Assembly: GCA_964478995.1 (NCBI GenBank)
Contig: CAYZJY010000092.1
Coordinates: 1 to 6,942, forward strand
Origin: NZWG01 sp964478995
GTDB taxonomy: Bacteria > Fidelibacterota > Marinisomatia > Marinisomatales > UBA1611
Length of the DNA stretch: 6,942 nt
Reading direction: 5' to 3'
This document shows, in pieces, positions 4,840 through 6,942 of this stretch. Within the stretch, counting starts at the first letter, position 1; each line of letters begins with the position of its first letter. The notes below the pieces were generated by a model. That model made no database searches and was not told the origin of the DNA. It was given only the letters and a program-made list of their open reading frames with translations. The position numbers and the translations under genes are program-made.

Positions 4840-6942
4840 TCAATAAAGTAAAAAAGTTTTTTAAAGACCATGTGGTGGATCTGAGTCTCACAATGGGTGC
4901 GGTCATCTTGACCTGCATCCTTCACTGGACAGGTGTATTCGACTTTTTGGAATTGAAGACCTATGACTATCGATTCCATACCGTTCGTGGACCATTAACA
5001 GGTTGGCGTGCCAGTGACTCCACTATCATCGATAAGGGAACGGATGTAGTCTTGGTCGAAGTGGATGATGAGGCATGGCGTATCCTTAAAGACAAGAGGA
5101 TTCCTTGGCCCTATCCCCGAGGGGATATCTGGGCCAGAGCAGTTGATAACCTTAGCAAGGCAGGAGCAAAGGTCATTGCATTTGACATACAATTTGATTC
5201 ACCTGATGCAAGATCGGAATATTTGAGAAGTGTAAGCGGAAATCTGCCACCAGAATTTCAGCAATACCTTCCAGGACACGGAGATATCATTTTAGCTGAA
5301 TCCATAAAAAGAGCTCAAGAAAATGGAACCAATATTATCATGGATGTTAAAATGGTTCGAGAGCCTACAAGAGTTCCGCCTACGTACATAGCATATCCCG
5401 TTGACGAGATAATGGAGGTTGCTCCTGAGACAGGTCTGATAAATGACATGCTTGATACGGATGGTTTTTCTCGTCAGTATAGTATTGCAGGATACATGGA
5501 ACATGAGCCAGATATAGCATACTTGACCTTAGGATTGAAATGTGTTAAATCATTCTTGGGGATGTCTGATAGTTTAGTTCCCACCTTTGACCCGCAAGAA
5601 ATGATTTGGAGTTTTGGAGACCTTAGGATCAATTCATATGGTAGAACAAATAATTTTTTGGTCAATTACTATGGTCCCCCCTCTGGATATAAGATACCAG
5701 GTAATAACTTATTCAAACCGTGGGGTACTTTCCCACGATTCTCATTATCGCAGATACTGGATACTCAGGACTACGATCTGCCAGAAGATATTGATTGGAT
5801 GAGTCAATTTTTGCCCGGTGAGATTCCAGAATGGATAATGGCCATTGAAGATGAGTCAGAGAAAAATGAAATGATGGCCATGATGGGCATAGGTTCAGAT
5901 TTTGACATAACAAAATCACCATTTCATAATAAGATCGTGATACTGGGTGTAAACGTAGAAGTAATTCATGATGTCAAGTCTACACCGTTTTACAATTACA
6001 TGGACATGAGCCAACTTACACCAGGGATGGAAACGCATGCCAATGCCATACAGACCATTCTTCATGATAATTACATCAAGGTCTTTGGAGGTAAGACCAC
6101 GCGTTATTTAGCAGAAGGCGCACCCTACCCATTTGTTAATTTTCTCTTGATATTTACACTATGTGCGATTGCTTATTTTTTGTTAACAAAGATCGAACTC
6201 CATCCGATCATGGCAGGGATTATAATATTCTCTGAAGGATTGATATATTATGCATTTGCAATGGGGATGTTTGCAAATGATTATTGGTGGTTCTGGAAAT
6301 CGTCTGTCTCAAGTTTACTACCTTCTAGTGTACATGAATTATTTTATGATCAACTACAAGTGACCTTGCCCGGTGCTGGACAGTCCTATGTCATGCCCAT
6401 AATAGCTCCCATAGCGGGTCTTACATTGACCTATGCATCAAACATTATCTTTCAATTCTTGCATGAGCAACAAGACAAAAAATTCTTAAGGGAGACGTTT
6501 GGAACCTATATATCACCAGAGGTATTGGATAAGATGTATGAGGAAAAACAAGCACCAAAACTTGGAGGTGTCGAGGGGCATCACACAGCATTCTTTTCTG
6601 ACATACAAAATTTTTCAACCTTCTCCGAGGCTCTAGAGCCTGAGCGCATGGTTGCATTGATGAATGAATACCTCACCGTCATGTCTAAAGTTGTATTGGA
6701 TAATGAAGGAACACTGGATAAGTACATTGGGGATGCCATTGTAGCGTTCTATGGTGCACCTGTTCCTGTCCAAGATCACGAGATAAAATCTTGTGTTACT
6801 GCACTGGGGATGCAAAGGGCTCTTGATGACTTAAGAGTGAAGTGGCGTAGCGAGAATGATTGGCCAGATATTGTTTATTCAATGCAACATCGAATTGGAT
6901 TGAACAGTGGTAAGATGGTTACTGGAAACATGGGTTCGGAAA
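4836..6942 (+). CDS. CHASE2-domain class III adenylate cyclase, C-terminus beyond window
   Basis: This open frame runs to the window edge (702 codons seen). The predicted start is TTG 4836, overlapping the barrel gene's TGA by 4 bp; an in-frame TAG at 4830 rules out anything earlier except the rare codon ATT, and AGGA at 4824-4827 may serve as ribosome-binding site. The next ATG (4893) would cut into the first membrane helix. Residues 16-35 are that helix. CHASE2, an extracytoplasmic sensor domain, spans about 40-420: FLELKTYDYRF, VLVEVDDEAW (72-81), IPWPYPR (89-95), KAGAKVIAFD, NYYGPP (277-282), KIVILG (366-371), TPGMETHANAIQ (395-406). Three helices follow (433-451, 456-479, 518-540), then the linker FGTYISPEVLDK. 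The catalytic domain starts near 580: FFSDIQNFS supplies metal-binding D589, and DKYIGDAIVAF supplies D633 and adenine-selecting K629. The 44-residue D-to-D spacing is as in active enzymes. RIGLNSGKMVTGN is present. The second specificity residue and transition-state Asn/Arg lie outside the window. Expected reaction: ATP to cAMP plus pyrophosphate at the inner membrane's cytoplasmic face. Confidence 0.96.
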   Translation, partial: MINKVKKFFKDHVVDLSLTMGAVILTCILHWTGVFDFLELKTYDYRFHTVRGPLTGWRASDSTIIDKGTDVVLVEVDDEAWRILKDKRIPWPYPRGDIWARAVDNLSKAGAKVIAFDIQFDSPDARSEYLRSVSGNLPPEFQQYLPGHGDIILAESIKRAQENGTNIIMDVKMVREPTRVPPTYIAYPVDEIMEVAPETGLINDMLDTDGFSRQYSIAGYMEHEPDIAYLTLGLKCVKSFLGMSDSLVPTFDPQEMIWSFGDLRINSYGRTNNFLVNYYGPPSGYKIPGNNLFKPWGTFPRFSLSQILDTQDYDLPEDIDWMSQFLPGEIPEWIMAIEDESEKNEMMAMMGIGSDFDITKSPFHNKIVILGVNVEVIHDVKSTPFYNYMDMSQLTPGMETHANAIQTILHDNYIKVFGGKTTRYLAEGAPYPFVNFLLIFTLCAIAYFLLTKIELHPIMAGIIIFSEGLIYYAFAMGMFANDYWWFWKSSVSSLLPSSVHELFYDQLQVTLPGAGQSYVMPIIAPIAGLTLTYASNIIFQFLHEQQDKKFLRETFGTYISPEVLDKMYEEKQAPKLGGVEGHHTAFFSDIQNFSTFSEALEPERMVALMNEYLTVMSKVVLDNEGTLDKYIGDAIVAFYGAPVPVQDHEIKSCVTALGMQRALDDLRVKWRSENDWPDIVYSMQHRIGLNSGKMVTGNMGSE

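Noticed and set aside
5614..5802. Short + strand open frame inside the cyclase gene, plus several short minus-strand frames between 4728 and 6815
   Set aside because: All lie within the continuous CHASE2-cyclase frame, whose motifs extend on both sides; these are shadows.
1..6942. CRISPR array, tRNA/rRNA, insertion sequence or tandem repeats
   Set aside because: No repeated spacer units, no cloverleaf or rRNA-like sequence, no transposase frame or terminal repeats were seen on either strand; coding density is near complete.

Overview
The window holds one run of four tightly packed genes, all on the + strand, preceded by a transcription terminator and cut off at the right edge inside the fourth gene. 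The DNA is AT-rich. Start codons lack clear Shine-Dalgarno sequences, and the secreted proteins have the look of Gram-negative bacteria of the Fibrobacteres-Chlorobi-Bacteroidetes (FCB) superphylum. The large outer-membrane barrel with leading Ig-like domains reminds me of Marinimicrobia (SAR406)-like genomes, but that placement rests on memory of protein style and no search was run.

Layout: 1-22 is the unassigned tail of whatever lies upstream. 23-55 is a strong, probably bidirectional, intrinsic terminator. 55-70 is a CRP-like palindrome, TGTGA-N6-GCACA, followed by a weak promoter-like stretch. 138-1307 encodes a secreted protein of unknown function with Ig/Fn3-like beta domains. 1304-1978 encodes a secreted FecR-domain protein, and its start overlaps the previous stop (ATGA). 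A 9-bp perfect inverted repeat (1960-1980) covers its stop codon. 2017-4839 encodes a 940-residue outer-membrane beta-barrel protein with two N-terminal Ig-like domains. 4836 to the window end encodes a CHASE2-domain class III adenylate cyclase, overlapping the barrel gene by 4 bp and missing its C-terminus.

The overlaps and short gaps argue for one operon. Its products would sit in the outer membrane (barrel), the periplasm (FecR-like and Ig/Fn3-like proteins) and the inner membrane (CHASE2 sensor outside, cyclase inside). The economical reading is an envelope-spanning sensory unit whose output is cAMP. The CRP-like site in front of the first gene raises the possibility that a cAMP-binding regulator controls the operon that makes cAMP. 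The domain assignments for FecR, CHASE2 and cyclase are well supported by visible motifs; the joint pathway and the feedback loop are inference.
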